In this document: positions 1-6,299 of the stretch, one piece after another
Position numbering within the stretch: position 1 is the first letter of the stretch
Layout: every line of letters begins with the position of its first letter
Assembly (NCBI GenBank): GCA_016929205.1
Contig: JAFGJF010000379.1
Span: forward strand, 1-13,179
Length of the DNA: 13,179 nucleotides
Reading direction: 5' to 3'
DNA from: Anaerolineae bacterium
GTDB taxonomy: Bacteria; Chloroflexota; Anaerolineae; JAFGEY01
Position numbers and translations under genes: made by a program
The notes under the pieces: generated by a model
What the model saw: the letters and a program-made list of their open reading frames with translations, nothing else
Databases searched by the model: none
What the model was told of the DNA's origin: nothing

Positions 1-80
1 AGAACAACCGGTGACAGGAGCAAAATCATGATGCAGCCGACGAGTGCTTTTTGGTATCTTGGACAGGGCAAGTTTGTCAT
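1..80 (-). CDS. Possible N-terminal fragment of a secreted or membrane protein (runs off left edge)
   Basis: Reading leftwards from an ATG at 80-78, the frame stays open to the window edge (26 codons). The peptide begins MTNLPCPRY and continues into a basic-then-hydrophobic stretch (QKALVGCIMILLLSPVV), which resembles the start of a signal peptide. A second in-frame ATG lies inside the hydrophobic part. A good sigma70-type promoter on the same strand (87-115) would start transcription near position 80, so the message would be leaderless or nearly so; no Shine-Dalgarno sequence is visible. The evidence is only promoter position plus an open frame with signal-like composition, so this could be chance. 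No function can be assigned. Confidence 0.3.
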   Translation of the reverse strand, partial: MTNLPCPRYQKALVGCIMILLLSPVV

Positions 81-86
81 TCACGA

Positions 87-115
87 ACCATAGCACACGA
101 CCGTCGAATTGTCAA
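87..115 (-). promoter_or_regulatory. Divergent sigma70-type promoter, minus strand
   Basis: On the - strand there is a perfect -35 box TTGACA (complement of 110-115), a 17-base spacer, and TATGGT as -10 (complement of 87-92). It would drive transcription leftwards out of the window. It lies back to back with the + strand promoter at 149-177, so the region is probably a divergent intergenic spacer. Predicted from sequence only. Confidence 0.5.
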
Positions 116-148
116 GACACAGATATGATCGTTTTTACATTATGTCTA

Positions 149-177
149 TTGACCTGAACTGCAAAATGGTATATAAT
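149..177 (+). promoter_or_regulatory. Sigma70-type promoter for the LPVTG surface protein
   Basis: TTGACC at 149-154, a 17-base spacer and a perfect TATAAT at 172-177. Transcription would start near 184, giving a leader of about 80 nt before the ATG at 266. Just before the ribosome binding site, GAGTGC (233-238) and GCGCTC (245-250) could form a 6-bp hairpin with a 6-nt loop. Whether it affects translation cannot be judged. Confidence 0.7.
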
Positions 178-265
178 GATTACAGAATGACATAACTGAC
201 CATGTTCGCTGTTTTGTAGGTTAATGCTTTCCGAGTGCTCATAGGCGCTCAAAGGAGCAAGGTCT

Positions 266-1012
266 ATGTACAGGTCAAAATGCATTGTGGGGATGATGCT
301 TGGTGTGTTCCTGATCGTCGCTGCTGGAATATGGTTGTCCAGGCCGTTGGCCGTCGTCGGTGCGCCGCCCGTCCAGGGCCAGGTGACGCCGCGCCCGACG
401 ATATCCCTGCCGGGGCCAACGCCGGTGACAACGCCGGTGATCCGCAAAGTAGACGTCACGCTGATCGTCGACAAAGCCGAAGCGTATCCCGGCGATCTGT
501 TGGTGTACGAGGCCCAGGTAGCCAACGTGACCGGGCAAAAAGCAACCCGTATCTGGTTGACTTGTGATCTGCCAGAAGGCGTCATGATTGAAGATTTTTC
601 GACGACCAAGGGTGTGATCCACCAATACGGCCAGCGATTGTCCGTCGAGCTGGGTGATTTGCACGCTGCCTTTGAATCCTATTTTGTCAAGATTAAAGCG
701 CGGATTCAAGATGACGTTGAACCGGGAACGGAACTGATCCATCACGTCAATCTGACTTCGGATCAGGCCGGCGGCGGCGAGCGAGACGCGATCACGGCTT
801 ATGACTCTGAGGTCAAGACATTGGTGCTCGGCGAAGGTGTAGAACCAAAACCGGAGACAGAGACGGAACCGGCTGAAGGGAAAGACGAGTCGCAGGCGCT
901 GCCGGTGACCGGCAATCGCTCGGTTCCACCGTGGGCCGTCCTTGGGTTTACAGTGTTGATTGCCGGCGTGGCATTGTGGGGCAACAGGGGCCGCATTCAT
1001 CTGATTGGTTAG
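266..1012 (+). CDS. LPVTG-anchored secreted surface protein with a DUF11/CARDB-like beta domain
   Basis: 248 residues. The start is set by AAAGGAG at 251-257, 8 nt before the ATG. The N-terminus is a signal peptide or anchor: MYRSK, then a hydrophobic stretch of about residues 7-32. A short Pro/Thr-rich segment (34-58) leads to a domain at about 62-187 whose pattern (a start like VDVTLIVDK, then GDLLVYEAQVANVTG and LTCDLPEGV) resembles DUF11/CARDB-type beta-sandwich repeats of surface proteins. An acidic Glu/Pro/Thr linker (190-210) precedes a complete cell-wall sorting signal: LPVTG at 212-216, a hydrophobic helix at about 222-238 and a basic tail containing NRGR. It is expected to be cut by a sortase and fixed to the cell surface; a sortase is encoded at 11485-12573. 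Its ligand or role is unknown. The surface-anchoring call is firm; the domain family is tentative. Confidence 0.85.
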   Translation: MYRSKCIVGMMLGVFLIVAAGIWLSRPLAVVGAPPVQGQVTPRPTISLPGPTPVTTPVIRKVDVTLIVDKAEAYPGDLLVYEAQVANVTGQKATRIWLTCDLPEGVMIEDFSTTKGVIHQYGQRLSVELGDLHAAFESYFVKIKARIQDDVEPGTELIHHVNLTSDQAGGGERDAITAYDSEVKTLVLGEGVEPKPETETEPAEGKDESQALPVTGNRSVPPWAVLGFTVLIAGVALWGNRGRIHLIG

Positions 1013-1065
1013 TTTGGGGTCGCTTTTTTGGCGCGATCGCCAGCAAAAACACGTCTGGAAAGACA

Positions 1066-1128
1066 AGCTCTGGTTTGAGCGGAAAACCACCGTTGTGGAC
1101 CGTTCAAACCAGAGCTTTTGTGGTTTTT
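1066..1128 (+). terminator. Strong inverted repeat, probable rho-independent terminator
   Basis: AGCTCTGGTTTGAGCGG (1066-1082) pairs with 1100-1116 over 17 bp, with a single G-T wobble. The 17-nt loop holds a small CCAC/GTGG stem. The 3' arm is followed by a T-rich stretch, TTT-GTGG-TTTTT (1117-1128). It sits 54 bp after the surface-protein stop codon and just before the promoter of the next gene, the expected place for a terminator. The T tract is interrupted, so efficiency is uncertain. An outer 9-bp stem (1042-1050 with 1123-1131) could enclose it. Confidence 0.65.
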
Positions 1129-1156
1129 GCTCTGGATGCGCGTAAATGGCAAATTG

Positions 1157-1165
1157 TGGTATAAT
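1157..1165 (+). promoter_or_regulatory. Extended -10 promoter for the activase gene
   Basis: TG-G-TATAAT: a perfect -10 (1160-1165) with the TGn extension (1157-1159). No recognisable -35 lies at the usual distance, as expected for extended -10 promoters. Transcription would begin near 1172, only about 15 nt before the ATG at 1187 and about 33 nt before the GTG at 1205. Confidence 0.55.
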
Positions 1166-1186
1166 GTATGTCTGAGTACAGACCAT

Positions 1187-2122
1187 ATGAAAAGAGATTA
1201 CACAGTGGAGCATTCCGATTTGCGTGGTTTGATCACCAACGTACAACGATTTTCGATTCACGATGGGCCGGGCATCCGCACGACCGTGTTTTTTAAGGGC
1301 TGCCCGTTGCGTTGTTTTTGGTGCCACAATCCAGAGACGTGGCGGATGCAGCAAGAAGTCCAGGTGTTTGCCGAACGGTGTATTGGATGTGGGGCGTGTT
1401 TCGAGCAGTGTTTGCAGGGCGCGCACCTCGCTCAAAATGGCTCGCGGGAGTTCCGACGGGAACTGTGCCAGGCGTGCGGGCGCTGCGTGGAGACGTGTTA
1501 CGCCGAGTCGCTGGTTATGGCCGGCAAGTGGTGGACGGTTGAAGCGTTGGTAGAGGAGTTGCTTCGCGATCAGCCCTTTTACGAGCAGTCTCAGGGCGGG
1601 ATCACGCTTTCTGGCGGCGAGCCGTTGCTGCAGCAGGCGTTCAGTCTGGCTGTTTTGCAAAGATGCAAGCAAGAGGGACTTGATACGGCAATCGAGACGG
1701 CGGCGACTTGTTCGTGGCTTGACCTGGAAGAATTGCTGCCTTGGCTCGACCTGGTGATGATGGACATCAAGGTGCTGGATGACGAACAGCATCGCGCCGT
1801 GACCGGCGCATCTAATCGCCGCATTCTAGAAAATGCCAGGCGATTGGCCGGGTGCGATGTGCCGTTGCTCATCCGCACGCCGGTTATCCCTACAGTCAAT
1901 GATTCTACGGCAGCTATCGCCGCGATCGCCGAGTTTATTCGCGATTTTCCGAATCTGGTCTATTACGAGTTGATGCCTTTTCATCGTTTGGCAGAAGGAA
2001 AATACCGCAGTCTGGGACTGTGTTATGAGGCCAGCGACCTTGAGCCGCCAAGCAAAGAGACAATGCAAACCCTGGCAGACTGTGCGCGAGATAAAGGTAT
2101 CGCCAGCGTCAAGGTCGGCTAG
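1187..2122 (+). CDS. Glycyl-radical enzyme activating enzyme (radical SAM)
   Basis: 311 residues from ATG 1187. The frame is open further upstream, but that part overlaps the promoter, so a longer start is rejected. GTG 1205, preceded by AAAGAG (1190-1195), is an alternative start. The PflA-type signature is clear: DGPGIRTTVFFKGC leads into the radical SAM cluster C39-x3-C43-x2-C46. Two ferredoxin-like 4Fe-4S motifs follow (C65, C68, C71, C75; C94, C97, C100, C104), then SGGEP (142-146) and MMDIK (191-195). The two extra clusters are typical of activases of non-PFL glycyl radical enzymes (the HpdA, BssD and CutD type) rather than of PflA itself. The enzyme would cleave S-adenosylmethionine reductively to place a radical on a glycine of its partner, in the anaerobic cytosol. 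The partner enzyme is not in this window, so the pathway cannot be named. Family assignment is firm. Confidence 0.93.
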   Translation: MKRDYTVEHSDLRGLITNVQRFSIHDGPGIRTTVFFKGCPLRCFWCHNPETWRMQQEVQVFAERCIGCGACFEQCLQGAHLAQNGSREFRRELCQACGRCVETCYAESLVMAGKWWTVEALVEELLRDQPFYEQSQGGITLSGGEPLLQQAFSLAVLQRCKQEGLDTAIETAATCSWLDLEELLPWLDLVMMDIKVLDDEQHRAVTGASNRRILENARRLAGCDVPLLIRTPVIPTVNDSTAAIAAIAEFIRDFPNLVYYELMPFHRLAEGKYRSLGLCYEASDLEPPSKETMQTLADCARDKGIASVKVG

Positions 2123-2154
2123 CTGGACGCCCGGCGTGACCGCCAGACGCATAC

Positions 2155-2183
2155 TAGACATTTCTTGTGTCTTTTGGTAAAAT
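2155..2183 (+). promoter_or_regulatory. Promoter-like site 1 upstream of buk
   Basis: TAGACA (2155-2160), a 17-base spacer and TAAAAT (2178-2183), preceded by TTGG. This is the weakest of three stacked promoter-like sites in the 235-bp gap between the activase and buk. It would give a leader of about 170 nt. Confidence 0.35.
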
Positions 2184-2221
2184 AAAAGTGGCATAACGGC
2201 TGTCCATTCGGCACGTTTCCC

Positions 2222-2250
2222 TTGCACCGCGCGCTGGTTTCAAGTATAAT
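2222..2250 (+). promoter_or_regulatory. Promoter-like site 2 upstream of buk
   Basis: TTGCAC (2222-2227), a 17-base spacer and a perfect TATAAT (2245-2250). This is the best match of the three sites before buk and would give a leader of about 100 nt. Confidence 0.6.
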
Positions 2251-2296
2251 GCAGTAAGGGTGTGTGGTGCTGTTCCACCAAGTTGCTGGTTTTATT

Positions 2297-2324
2297 TTGC
2301 CTTTGTGATCTTTTGTGGTAAACT
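2297..2324 (+). promoter_or_regulatory. Promoter-like site 3 upstream of buk
   Basis: TTGCCT (2297-2302), a 16-base spacer and TAAACT (2319-2324), with a TG-G extension at 2316-2318. The predicted transcript would start about 27 nt before the buk ATG, leaving room for the ribosome binding site. The TGTGGTA lead-in is the same as at the activase promoter. Confidence 0.5.
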
Positions 2325-2357
2325 AGACTAACACTACCATTTTCAAGGGACACGTGT

Positions 2358-3464
2358 ATGGTGCGTAAGGCTCGCATCCTGGTCATTAATCCTGGCTCTA
2401 CATCGACCAAAGTGGCCGTCTATGAGATGAGCGATGGCGATGAAAAGCCGCTTTTTGTCGAGACGTTGCACCACTCGACCAAGGAAATTGCGCGATATTC
2501 ACGAATTATAGACCAGTATACGTTTCGTTACCATACGATCTTGACACTGTTGGACGAAAAACGGATCTCGCTGCAAAGCATCGATGCTGTCGTTGGGCGG
2601 GGCGGCGTGCTGAGGCCGATTTCCAGCGGAACGTATCGTGTCAACGACACGATGTTGCACGAGATGAGATACTCACCGGGGCGCGAGCATGCTTCTAACC
2701 TGGGGTGCATCATTGCCAACGAGATCGCCACACAGATAGATATTCCGGCGTTTATCGTTGATCCGGTTTCGGTGGACGAGTTCGAGCCGTTGGCGCGCAT
2801 TAGCGGCCTGCCAGAGGTTGAACGGCGCAGCCTTTCCCACGCACTCAATCTCAAAGCAACGTGTAGGCGGGTGGCCAAGGAACTGGGTAAAGCGTATCCG
2901 GATTTGAACCTGATCGGTGTGCATCTGGGGGGGGGGATCACGGTCAGTGCGCACCGCAGAGGGCGGATGATCGATGTGAACCAGGCGCTTGACGGCACCG
3001 GTCCCTTTTCGCCGGAGCGAGTTGGTGGGCTGCCAATCGGCGACGTGATGCGAATGTGTTATTCGGTGTCACCCTATCAGGATGTGTGCCTCACCTATGA
3101 TCAGATGTTTAAAAAGATGGTTGGTCAGGGCGGATTGGTCGCTCACCTGGGGACCAACGATGGCGTCGAGATCGTGCGACGTATTCAGGATGGTGACGAG
3201 CACGCGCGGTTGATTGTGGAAGCGATGGCGTATCAGATTGCCAAAGAGATTGGTCTGATGGCGACTGTGCTCAAGGGCCAAGTCGACGCCATTTTTTTGA
3301 CCGGGGGGTTGGCCCGAATCGAGATATTGAACGACTGGATTTCTGAGCGTATCGCGTGGATTGCGCCTGTTTTTGTGTACCCGGGCCAAATGGAGATGTT
3401 GGCTCTGGCACAAGGGGCATGGCGCGTGCTGAGCGGCGTTGAAACTGCTCAAGAATACGTTTAG
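2358..3464 (+). CDS. buk: Butyrate kinase
   Basis: 368 residues, close to the usual 355-360 of the family. ATG 2358 follows AAGGGA (2345-2350) with 7 nt spacing. It catalyses reversible phosphate transfer between butyryl phosphate and ADP (butyrate plus ATP), the last step of butyrate fermentation or the first of butyrate/isobutyrate uptake, in the cytosol. Visible acetokinase-family (ASKHA) features: phosphate loop NPGSTSTK (11-18), the glycine loop HLGGGI (Gly191-193), and DVNQALDGTGPFSPERVGG (206-224), which is characteristic of Buk rather than AckA. The gene has its own stacked promoters and is followed after 75 bp by the receiver genes. Phosphotransbutyrylase (ptb), its usual partner, is not in the window. 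The substrate could also be a branched or other short-chain acid. The glycine loop is encoded by a run of ten G. Confidence 0.95.
   Translation: MVRKARILVINPGSTSTKVAVYEMSDGDEKPLFVETLHHSTKEIARYSRIIDQYTFRYHTILTLLDEKRISLQSIDAVVGRGGVLRPISSGTYRVNDTMLHEMRYSPGREHASNLGCIIANEIATQIDIPAFIVDPVSVDEFEPLARISGLPEVERRSLSHALNLKATCRRVAKELGKAYPDLNLIGVHLGGGITVSAHRRGRMIDVNQALDGTGPFSPERVGGLPIGDVMRMCYSVSPYQDVCLTYDQMFKKMVGQGGLVAHLGTNDGVEIVRRIQDGDEHARLIVEAMAYQIAKEIGLMATVLKGQVDAIFLTGGLARIEILNDWISERIAWIAPVFVYPGQMEMLALAQGAWRVLSGVETAQEYV
2927..2936 (+). repeat. G10 homopolymer inside buk
   Basis: Ten consecutive G form the last base of the Leu190 codon and the three GGG codons of Gly191-193 in butyrate kinase. The reading frame is intact as given. 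A tract of this length is prone to slippage during replication and is also a common site of sequencing error. Confidence 0.95.
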
Positions 3465-3539
3465 CTCTGGGGATGGTCAAGAGCTCGATGTGGTCATTCG
3501 GTTACGATCATCGTTTCGAACCATAGAGGAGGCGCTGGA

Positions 3540-3926
3540 ATGACAAAGATCCTTTGCATCGAAGATGAATCACAGATGATTGATCTGATCAAGTTGATCC
3601 TGGAGAACAAGGGATATCAGGTCTTGGGTGCAGAAGGCGGACAGCAAGGGTTGGATATGATGCGTGCTGAACAGCCCGACCTGATCCTGCTAGACTTGAT
3701 GATGCCCGAAATGGATGGCGGTGACGTGTTTCATCATATGAAAGAAGAAGTCGATTTGCGGGATATCCCGGTGATCGTCGTGACCGCCAAGGCGGCCCCG
3801 ATTGACAAAGTGTTGTGGATGAACGTTGCCAAGGTGCAAGACTATGTGACCAAACCGTTTGGCCCACGAGAGTTGGTAGAGAGCGTCGAAAAAGTGCTGG
3901 CTATGTACGAGCCTCACAAACAATAG
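3540..3926 (+). CDS. Single-domain response regulator (receiver only), copy 1
   Basis: 128 residues, the length of one CheY-like receiver domain with no output domain. ATG 3540 has an excellent ribosome binding site, AGAGGAGG (3525-3532), 7 nt upstream. Key residues are all present: acidic pair E8-D9, phosphoacceptor D52 in LILLDLMMP, switch threonine T82 in IPVIVVTAKA, and K105 in TKPF. It would receive phosphate from a histidine kinase and signal by protein contact; no kinase or target is encoded nearby. It forms a tandem pair with the equally long gene at 3972-4358, with which it shares most core residues (for example MIDL, GLDM, LILLDLMMP, DIPVIVVTAKA, TKPFGP), so the pair looks like an old duplication. 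It could be co-transcribed with buk (75-bp gap), since no convincing promoter was found in that gap. Confidence 0.9.
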   Translation: MTKILCIEDESQMIDLIKLILENKGYQVLGAEGGQQGLDMMRAEQPDLILLDLMMPEMDGGDVFHHMKEEVDLRDIPVIVVTAKAAPIDKVLWMNVAKVQDYVTKPFGPRELVESVEKVLAMYEPHKQ

Positions 3927-3941
3927 ACAGGTTTTGAACGA

Positions 3942-3955
3942 CTGTTTGTAAACAG
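3942..3955. promoter_or_regulatory. Short inverted repeat between the two receiver genes, possible operator
   Basis: CTGTTT-GT-AAACAG is a perfect 6+6 inverted repeat with a 2-base centre. It lies in the 45-bp gap between the two response-regulator genes, 3 nt before the ribosome binding site of the second. The symmetry suits a dimeric DNA-binding protein. A 14-bp palindrome can also arise by chance. Confidence 0.3.
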
Positions 3956-3971
3956 AGTGGAAGGATTCGAG

Positions 3972-4358
3972 ATGGCAGAAAGAAAAAAGGTCGTATGCGT
4001 TGAAGATGAACCCGAAATGATCGATCTGGTTCGTTTGATACTGGAGCGTAAAGGGTTTGATTTTCGGGGAGCAGATGGCGGACAAAAAGGCCTGGATATG
4101 ATCCGAGAAGATAAGCCTGACTTGATCCTTCTCGATTTGATGATGCCCGGTATGGATGGCTGGGAGGTCTATCGCCAAGTAAAGGCAGATGACCGACTGA
4201 GTGACATTCCCGTCATTGTGGTGACGGCCAAAGCGCAGAGCATCGATAAGGTGCTGGGCTTGCACATTGCCCGCGTCGATGCGTACATTACCAAGCCATT
4301 TGGCCCACAAGAGCTACTGGACGCCATTTACAAGCTGTTAGAGATGGAACCAGTGTAA
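3972..4358 (+). CDS. Single-domain response regulator (receiver only), copy 2
   Basis: 128 residues from ATG 3972, chosen because GGAAGGA (3959-3965) lies 6 nt upstream. An in-frame GTG at 3957 is rejected because it would overlap that site and has none of its own. It is a complete CheY-like receiver: E11-D12, phosphoacceptor D55 in LILLDLMMP, T85 in VVTAKA, and K108 in TKPF. There is no output domain. It is paralogous to the preceding gene with the same length and layout, but it has diverged in the alpha4 region (GLHIARVDAY against WMNVAKVQDY), which often determines partner choice. The pair may therefore answer to different kinases or bind different targets. The gene is followed by a clear terminator (4400-4435), which ends this transcription unit. 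Confidence 0.9.
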   Translation: MAERKKVVCVEDEPEMIDLVRLILERKGFDFRGADGGQKGLDMIREDKPDLILLDLMMPGMDGWEVYRQVKADDRLSDIPVIVVTAKAQSIDKVLGLHIARVDAYITKPFGPQELLDAIYKLLEMEPV

Positions 4359-4399
4359 CGTTTGCCCTGGTTTCTGTCGTGTTTATAACAAAATCTCTT

Positions 4400-4435
4400 G
4401 CGTAGTGCAAGGTTGTTTCTTGTGCTACGCTTTTT
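4400..4435 (+). terminator. Rho-independent terminator after the receiver genes
   Basis: GCGTAGTGCAAG (4400-4411) pairs with CTTGTGCTACGC (4419-4430) over 12 positions, two of them G-T wobbles, around a 7-nt loop (GTTGTTT). Five T follow directly (4431-4435). Position, stem and T run all fit an intrinsic terminator. Confidence 0.85.
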
Positions 4436-4472
4436 CATCGCAGATGTCATACTCTGATGTGTCTCGAATAAA

Positions 4473-4949
4473 ATGACTGGATTGCAGCAAGAGGCAGGTT
4501 ACCTGCTCGTCAAACATAACTGCACCGTGGTGACGGCTGAGTCGTGTACTGGTGGTTTGATCGGCAGCCTCATAACCGACGTGCCGGGCAGTTCCAATTA
4601 CTACCTCGGCGGCGTGATCTCGTACGCCAACTCGGTGAAACAGGAATTACTTGGGGTCGAGGCAGAGACATTGGCTACAGTGGGTGCGGTCAGCAGGGAG
4701 ACAGCACTGCAAATGGCGCGAGGTGTGCGTCGTTTGTTGAGGGCAGATTATGCTCTTGCCACAACCGGTATCGCCGGACCCACGGGTGGTACGGCAGACA
4801 AGCCGGTGGGCCTGGTATACATCGCACTTGTCGGCCCAGGTGTCGAGCAATGTGAGCGACATATTTGGGATCAAGATCGTATAGAGAACAAGATCTTGTC
4901 CGCGCAGCGAGCGATCCAGATGCTGGTTGCGTATCTCAATGAGCTATGA
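4473..4949 (+). CDS. pncC: Nicotinamide-nucleotide amidohydrolase (stand-alone CinA C-terminal domain)
   Basis: 158 residues, matching the stand-alone PncC/YgaD length with no N-terminal molybdopterin-binding-like domain. It hydrolyses NMN to nicotinate mononucleotide plus ammonia, recycling pyridine nucleotide released for example by NAD-dependent DNA ligase. Family motifs: AESCTGG (22-28, with the putative nucleophile S24), [11 protein letters not shown] (46-56, with Y51 and K56 probably matching the known active-site Tyr and Lys), TGIAGPTGG (98-106) and KPVGLVYI (110-117). ATG 4473 has no visible Shine-Dalgarno sequence, and no convincing promoter was found between the upstream terminator and the start, so start and expression signals remain unclear. 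It is the first gene of the probable seven-gene operon; the ribosome binding site of the next gene overlaps its stop codon. Confidence 0.9.
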   Translation: MTGLQQEAGYLLVKHNCTVVTAESCTGGLIGSLITDVPGSSNYYLGGVISYANSVKQELLGVEAETLATVGAVSRETALQMARGVRRLLRADYALATTGIAGPTGGTADKPVGLVYIALVGPGVEQCERHIWDQDRIENKILSAQRAIQMLVAYLNEL

Positions 4950-4961
4950 AAGGATCAAACG

Positions 4962-6293
4962 GTGCAAGATGTAGAAAAACCACCGGACATGCCGCCATCA
5001 CCCATTACACAAGATGGAACAGATCAAAATCCCCCCAATTTTCAAGAGGTTCTCTCCAAGCTACTGAGTGACGTCTCTGACGATTCACGTATTTTATTGC
5101 AGACGGTATACGAAGCACTGCCGACCGACAAAAAGAGTATCATTGCGGCAAATCTGGAAGCGCTGGTACAGGATGTGAATCCTACCGTCTTTTTCAAGAT
5201 CGTTCGCCTTGCGCTGCGCCAGTACGAGGGCGTCTTTGACCAAGAGCGTCGCCAGATCAGCATCGTCGGCCCAGTCAATGTGGGCAAGTCTTCATTGTTC
5301 AATGCCCTGATCATGCCCAAGGAAACCCAGGCCGAGGTCAGTCCCGTGCCAGGTACGACGCGTTTGTTGCAAGCAGCTGATGCTGGGTTGTGTACCGTGA
5401 TCGATACGCCCGGCGGAGACGAAGCCGCGGGAGAGGAGCGCAAGGCACTGGCTCTATCGGCGGCGCGTGCTGCCGACTCGCTGATCGTTGTCTTTGATGC
5501 CGCATCGGGCGTAACCCAGGGCACACGCGAGTTGTTTGAAGAATTACGCCAGCTCAAAAAACCGATGGTGCTGGTGCTAAACAAGATTGATCTCGTTGAC
5601 AAGTATCAAGATCAGGTGCTCGACAAAGCAGCACGTGACCTGGGCGTTTCAAAGAATGATTTGATCCTTGCGTCGGCAACCAAGGGAACCAACCTGGAAC
5701 AGATCGTGTTTGCGTTGATTCGCCTAAATCCAGGCTTGTTGTCGCTGGTCAGTGAACTGGTGCCCCAATACCGCCGCCAGATTGCGGCGCGTTATATCGC
5801 CGGGGCAGCGGTGTCGGCTTTTGCCGTGGGCAGCACCCCGTTGCCAGTTGCCGATTTTTTTCCACTGATGGCAATTCAGGTCGGTCTGGTGCTGCAATTG
5901 GGGCGCGTGTTTGGGAAACAAGTATCCTGGGACACGGCCAAAGAGATATTGCTGACGTTGGGAGGCGGGGTTGGACTGCGCGAAGGGTTCCGGCAGTTGA
6001 TCAAGATCGTGCCGGTTCCGATTGCCAATTGGCTGGGCAGCGGCTTGTATGCGGCAATTGCCACGGCAGCGCTGGGGTTGACCGCACGCGAGTATTGGGC
6101 GCATGGCGGCATCGGTCAAGATTGGAAGCAGACCGCCGATCGCTTCCGCAAGCAATTATGGAACCGGATTCGTTCTCCTGGATTCCTCAAACGTTTGCGC
6201 AATCGTGAACAGGCAGCCGAGATCTTGGAGGAAACGATCGAGACACAAGCGGCGTTGGAAGAACAAACAACGCCTCAAGAGCGAGTGGAGTGA
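4962..6293 (+). CDS. Era-like GTPase with C-terminal YcjF/DUF697-like membrane domain
   Basis: 443 residues. GTG 4962 is set by AAAGGA (4949-4954), 7 nt upstream, and the gap to pncC is 12 bp. Residues 1-95 are a Pro-rich then helical leader. The G domain shows G1 GPVNVGKS (103-110), G2 PGTT (130-133), G3 DTPG (148-151), G4 NKID (207-210) and G5 SAT (238-240), so it should bind and hydrolyse GTP. The part from about 265 to 380 has hydrophobic segments (YIAGAAVSAFAVGSTPLPVADFF, then a Gly-rich LTLGGGVGLREGF and a helix at 357-376) typical of DUF697/YcjF domains, which associate with membranes. The tail (385-443) is basic then Gln/Glu-rich and probably helical. Cellular role unknown; by analogy it may act in envelope homeostasis. 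The next gene starts 6 bp later. Confidence 0.85.
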   Translation: MQDVEKPPDMPPSPITQDGTDQNPPNFQEVLSKLLSDVSDDSRILLQTVYEALPTDKKSIIAANLEALVQDVNPTVFFKIVRLALRQYEGVFDQERRQISIVGPVNVGKSSLFNALIMPKETQAEVSPVPGTTRLLQAADAGLCTVIDTPGGDEAAGEERKALALSAARAADSLIVVFDAASGVTQGTRELFEELRQLKKPMVLVLNKIDLVDKYQDQVLDKAARDLGVSKNDLILASATKGTNLEQIVFALIRLNPGLLSLVSELVPQYRRQIAARYIAGAAVSAFAVGSTPLPVADFFPLMAIQVGLVLQLGRVFGKQVSWDTAKEILLTLGGGVGLREGFRQLIKIVPVPIANWLGSGLYAAIATAALGLTAREYWAHGGIGQDWKQTADRFRKQLWNRIRSPGFLKRLRNREQAAEILEETIETQAALEEQTTPQERVE

Positions 6294-6299
6294 GCCCAT

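Noticed and set aside
1033..1040. GCGATCGC, the cyanobacterial HIP1 octamer
   Set aside because: I noticed only this clear copy in passing. A single occurrence in moderate-GC DNA is not evidence of a HIP1-like repeat family.
1118..1186. Upstream extension of the activase to ATG 1118
   Set aside because: It would contain the -10 promoter and part of the terminator region, and the added residues are not part of the family.
275..1792. 505-codon open frame on the minus strand crossing the surface protein, the intergenic hairpin and the activase
   Set aside because: It is antisense to two well-supported genes and its translation is rich in Arg/Gln/His with no recognisable motif. It arises from codon bias of the sense genes and, by chance, no stop in the gap.
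2123..2357. A small RNA or riboswitch in the gap before buk
   Set aside because: Only weak 5-6 bp hairpins such as TGGTG/CACCA near 2266-2281 are visible, with no terminator or known aptamer pattern. The gap is explained by stacked promoters.
2927..2936. The G10 tract as a frameshift or pseudogene in buk
   Set aside because: The frame is intact through the tract, and conserved Buk motifs occur on both sides in the same frame.
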